Assembly (NCBI RefSeq): GCF_000372965.1 | Contig: NZ_KB890024.1 | Location: 4,180,304-4,244,303 of the forward strand | Length of the DNA stretch: 64,000 nt | Source: Hoeflea sp. 108 | GTDB taxonomy: Bacteria; Pseudomonadota; Alphaproteobacteria; Rhizobiales; Rhizobiaceae | Reading direction: 5' to 3' | Shown here: piece by piece, positions 61,929 through 64,000 of the stretch | Layout: the number at the start of each line of letters is the position of its first letter | Position numbering within the stretch: the stretch's first letter is position 1 | Notes under the pieces: generated by a model | The model's database searches: none | The model's input: only the letters and a program-made list of their open reading frames with translations | Told to the model about the DNA's origin: nothing | Program-made: the position numbers and the translations under genes

Positions 61929-62948
61929 TCAATCCCCGTGCAGGATGAATTCCAGGTAGAGATTGCGCTGCAGGATCGAGTGGTTGTCGTCGGAGATGAT
62001 CGACACCATCTGGGCCCCGTCAGGGCGCTGCCAGACGTCGAGACCTTCCATGTTGTCGATCTGGTAAGCCATGTTGGCCTCGAACAGCACGGGGCCGTCG
62101 GCGACCTTGCCCTTGGCGATGGTTTCCGAGCCGATGCGCCGGAGCCGCATCTTCACGCCGGAGGCCATGGAGAAGCTGCGTTCGAGCAGCAACAGGTCGC
62201 CATCGGGCAGGAAGGCGCCGTCGGTGATGTCGAAGTCGCCGGCGCGGCGGACGGTGAAGACGCCCTTGTCGGGCCCTTCGAGCACGGCTGCGAAGATGTT
62301 GCCCGCCTTGTCGAGGCTCTTTTCGGAAACCACGACGAGGCTGCCCTTCTGGGGAGAATAAGCCACCGTCTCGAAGCCGCGGTTCATGCGCAGCTCATTG
62401 CGCGGCACGAGGAAGTCGAGTTCGCGGAACGCCGCCTTCATGTTGCCCGGCTCGATGCGGAACTGGGCGACGCGATGGGCACCTTCGAAGCCGACAGTGG
62501 CTATGCCATCCCTGACGGCGAGGCTCTCGGCGTCGGCCAGCCATTTCTTCTGGATGAAATTGCCCGAGGCGTCGACCATCTGCTCCATGCGGAAATTCGC
62601 GATAGCCGTGGGTCGCATCGCAGCATCACGCTCGACCGTGCCGAAGAACCAGAAGCCGGTGTCGGCGACGCCGATGAAATCACTGCCCGGCTTGAGGAAG
62701 CGAAAGGCGGACAAGGCGCCAAGATTGCGCGATGAAGAGGTGAGTTCGAGCCCGCCGACGAATTCGAGTGGGCCGAACATCGTCTCATCACGGCCGATGT
62801 GGAATTTGGTGATAGGCCGGGCGGATATCTCGATCTGCTCGACGGGCGGGCTTTCGGCAACGGAAGATGCCGTCAGCGACGCCGACAGCGCAAGTGCTGC
62901 CACCGCAGCCAATGCCAGTTGTCGCAGCCGGGTGACCGCAAGGATCAT
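61929..62948 (-). CDS. Esterase-like activity of phytase family protein
   Basis: A 339-aa protein with a signal peptide (hydrophobic stretch RLRQLALAAVAALALSASLTASSVAE) and a beta-propeller-like domain of the phytase-like esterase family (FIGVADTGFWFFGTVERD, LADAESLAVRDGIATVGFEGAHRVAQF, NRGFETVAYSP, YQIDNMEGLDVW). Secreted to the periplasm; its substrate is not known. The start overlaps the cobT stop as ATGA, so it is translated with cobT, though a link to cobalamin is not evident. Confidence 0.78.
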   Translation of the reverse strand: MILAVTRLRQLALAAVAALALSASLTASSVAESPPVEQIEISARPITKFHIGRDETMFGPLEFVGGLELTSSSRNLGALSAFRFLKPGSDFIGVADTGFWFFGTVERDAAMRPTAIANFRMEQMVDASGNFIQKKWLADAESLAVRDGIATVGFEGAHRVAQFRIEPGNMKAAFRELDFLVPRNELRMNRGFETVAYSPQKGSLVVVSEKSLDKAGNIFAAVLEGPDKGVFTVRRAGDFDITDGAFLPDGDLLLLERSFSMASGVKMRLRRIGSETIAKGKVADGPVLFEANMAYQIDNMEGLDVWQRPDGAQMVSIISDDNHSILQRNLYLEFILHGD

Positions 62949-64000
62949 CCGGCGCGCCGGAAGCCGCCACGGCGCGTGTCGCGCGCGCTGACCTCGTCGA
63001 ACAGCGAGGCAAGCTGTTCGGTCATAGCACCGGCCAGTTCCTCGGCGTCGACGATGGTGACGGCGCGGCGATAATAGCGCGTCACGTCGTGGCCGATGCC
63101 GATGGCAAGCAGCTCGACCGGCGAGCGCGTCTCGATCAAGTCGATGACGGCGCGCAGATGGCGCTCCAGATAGTTGCCCGGGTTCACCGACAGTGTCGAA
63201 TCGTCGACCGGCGCACCATCCGAGATCATCATCAGGATCTTGCGCTGCTCGGGCCGGGCGATCAGGCGCTGGTGCGCCCACAACAGTGCCTCGCCGTCGA
63301 TGTTTTCCTTGAGCAGGCCTTCGCGCATCATCAGGCCGAGATTGCGCCGCGAACGCCGCCATGGCGCATCGGCGCTCTTGTAGATGATGTGGCGCAGGTC
63401 ATTGAGGCGGCCGGGGTTTGGCGGCTTGCCGTCCTTCAGCCACTTCTCGCGTGCCTGCCCGCCCTTCCACGCACGCGTGGTGAAGCCGAGGATCTCGACC
63501 GAGACGCCGCAGCGCTCCAGCGTCCGCGCCAGGATGTCGGCGCAGGTGGCGGCAACCGTGATCGGGCGACCGCGCATCGAGCCGGAATTGTCGAGCACCA
63601 GCGTGACGACCGTGTCGCGGAACTTGGTGTCGCGCTCCTGCTTGAACGACAGCGGCTGCATCGGATCGATGACGACGCGCACGAGGCGGGCCGGATCGAG
63701 ATAGCCCTCTTCCAGGTCGAAGTCCCAGGAGCGGTTCTGCTGCGCCATCAGGCGGCGCTGCAGGCGGTTGGCCAGACGGCCGACCACACCCTGCAGATTG
63801 GCGAGCTGCTTGTCGAGGAAGGCGCGCAGACGGTCGAGCTCGTCTTCGTCGCACAGCTCTTCCGCACCAACCGTCTCGTCGAAGGCGGTGGTGAAGACCT
63901 TGTAGTCGATTTCCTTGGGCAGGTTGGCGAAGGGATTGTCCTGGCGGCGGGCTTCGCCCGGCGTCTCGGAATCCGTATCGTCATCGTCGGCCATGTCCTC
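62945..64000 (-). CDS. cobT: Cobaltochelatase subunit CobT (partial at window edge)
   Basis: The frame runs to the window end, so about 351 codons of the C-terminal part are seen of a protein usually around 630 aa. It carries a VWA domain with the metal site DNSGSM, then TLERCGVSVEILGFTTRAWKGG and GKPPNPGRLNDLRHIIYK, all typical of CobT. With CobN and CobS it inserts cobalt into hydrogenobyrinic acid a,c-diamide in aerobic cobalamin synthesis. The ATR gene at 15.4 kb adds the adenosyl ligand. The visible start at MADDDDTDSE is internal; the N-terminal half is outside the window. Confidence 0.9.
   Translation of the reverse strand, partial: EDMADDDDTDSETPGEARRQDNPFANLPKEIDYKVFTTAFDETVGAEELCDEDELDRLRAFLDKQLANLQGVVGRLANRLQRRLMAQQNRSWDFDLEEGYLDPARLVRVVIDPMQPLSFKQERDTKFRDTVVTLVLDNSGSMRGRPITVAATCADILARTLERCGVSVEILGFTTRAWKGGQAREKWLKDGKPPNPGRLNDLRHIIYKSADAPWRRSRRNLGLMMREGLLKENIDGEALLWAHQRLIARPEQRKILMMISDGAPVDDSTLSVNPGNYLERHLRAVIDLIETRSPVELLAIGIGHDVTRYYRRAVTIVDAEELAGAMTEQLASLFDEVSARDTRRGGFRRAG

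Overview
The window is chromosomal DNA from a high-GC alphaproteobacterium, most likely a member of the Hyphomicrobiales (Rhizobiales) in the Phyllobacteriaceae, Mesorhizobium-like. This is inferred from the gene content and order (gluQRS, PduO-type ATR, etfBA-hbd, argH-lptM-lysA, ftsEX, a SAM-II riboswitch before metA, coq7, cobT), from sigma-70 promoters of the CTTGAC/TTGAC-N17 type, from a CtrA box and from rhizobial palindromic repeats. No 16S rRNA gene is present, so the genus is inferred.

Region 1 (1 to about 7.87 kb) is an accessory defence island. It holds the end of a DNA methyltransferase-like protein, a 1084-aa protein with a nuclease-like N-terminus, an N6-adenine methylase core and a probable recognition domain, a single-HKD PLD-type nuclease, and on the opposite strand an 872-aa AAA_13 ATPase. 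The ATPase has a Rad50-like zinc hook and a C-terminal Arg/Glu/His set like that of the anticodon nucleases RloC and PrrC. The island stops at a tRNA-Leu(CAA) gene of which only the 5' half, to the anticodon loop, is left.

Region 2 (8 to 19.8 kb) is core genome: a DedA/YqaA-like membrane protein, DsbB, an HNH endonuclease, AlkA-type glycosylase, GluQRS, transporters, an SDR, the cobalamin adenosyltransferase, a rhomboid protease and etfBA followed by 3-hydroxybutyryl-CoA dehydrogenase. Region 3 (20 to 27 kb) has a convergent c-di-GMP pair (HD-GYP and GGDEF) and the ugpBAEC glycerol-3-phosphate ABC operon, with a possible Pho box. Region 4 (27 to 45 kb) has tlpA, argH-lptM-lysA, a Gln-rich DUF4175 protein, GST, a LysR regulator, an orphan small-RNA locus, a CpdR-like regulator, hpt, ftsEX behind a CtrA box, a YdcF protein, plsC, coq7, ada and chaC. 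Region 5 (45 to 64 kb) has tyrC-hisC, metA with a SAM-II riboswitch, a LysR/MFS pair, an SbmA/YddA-like ABC exporter, a lipid kinase, gloB, rpmB, a VUT-family queuosine-precursor transporter whose start codon lies in a putative preQ1-I riboswitch, an Lrp/saccharopine-dehydrogenase pair and the C-terminal half of cobT.

The most unusual items are the methylase/PLD/RloC-like island at the broken tRNA-Leu, the putative preQ1-I riboswitch that includes the start codon, and the orphan small RNA at 35.55 kb. All family assignments are from reading motifs; no database search was run.
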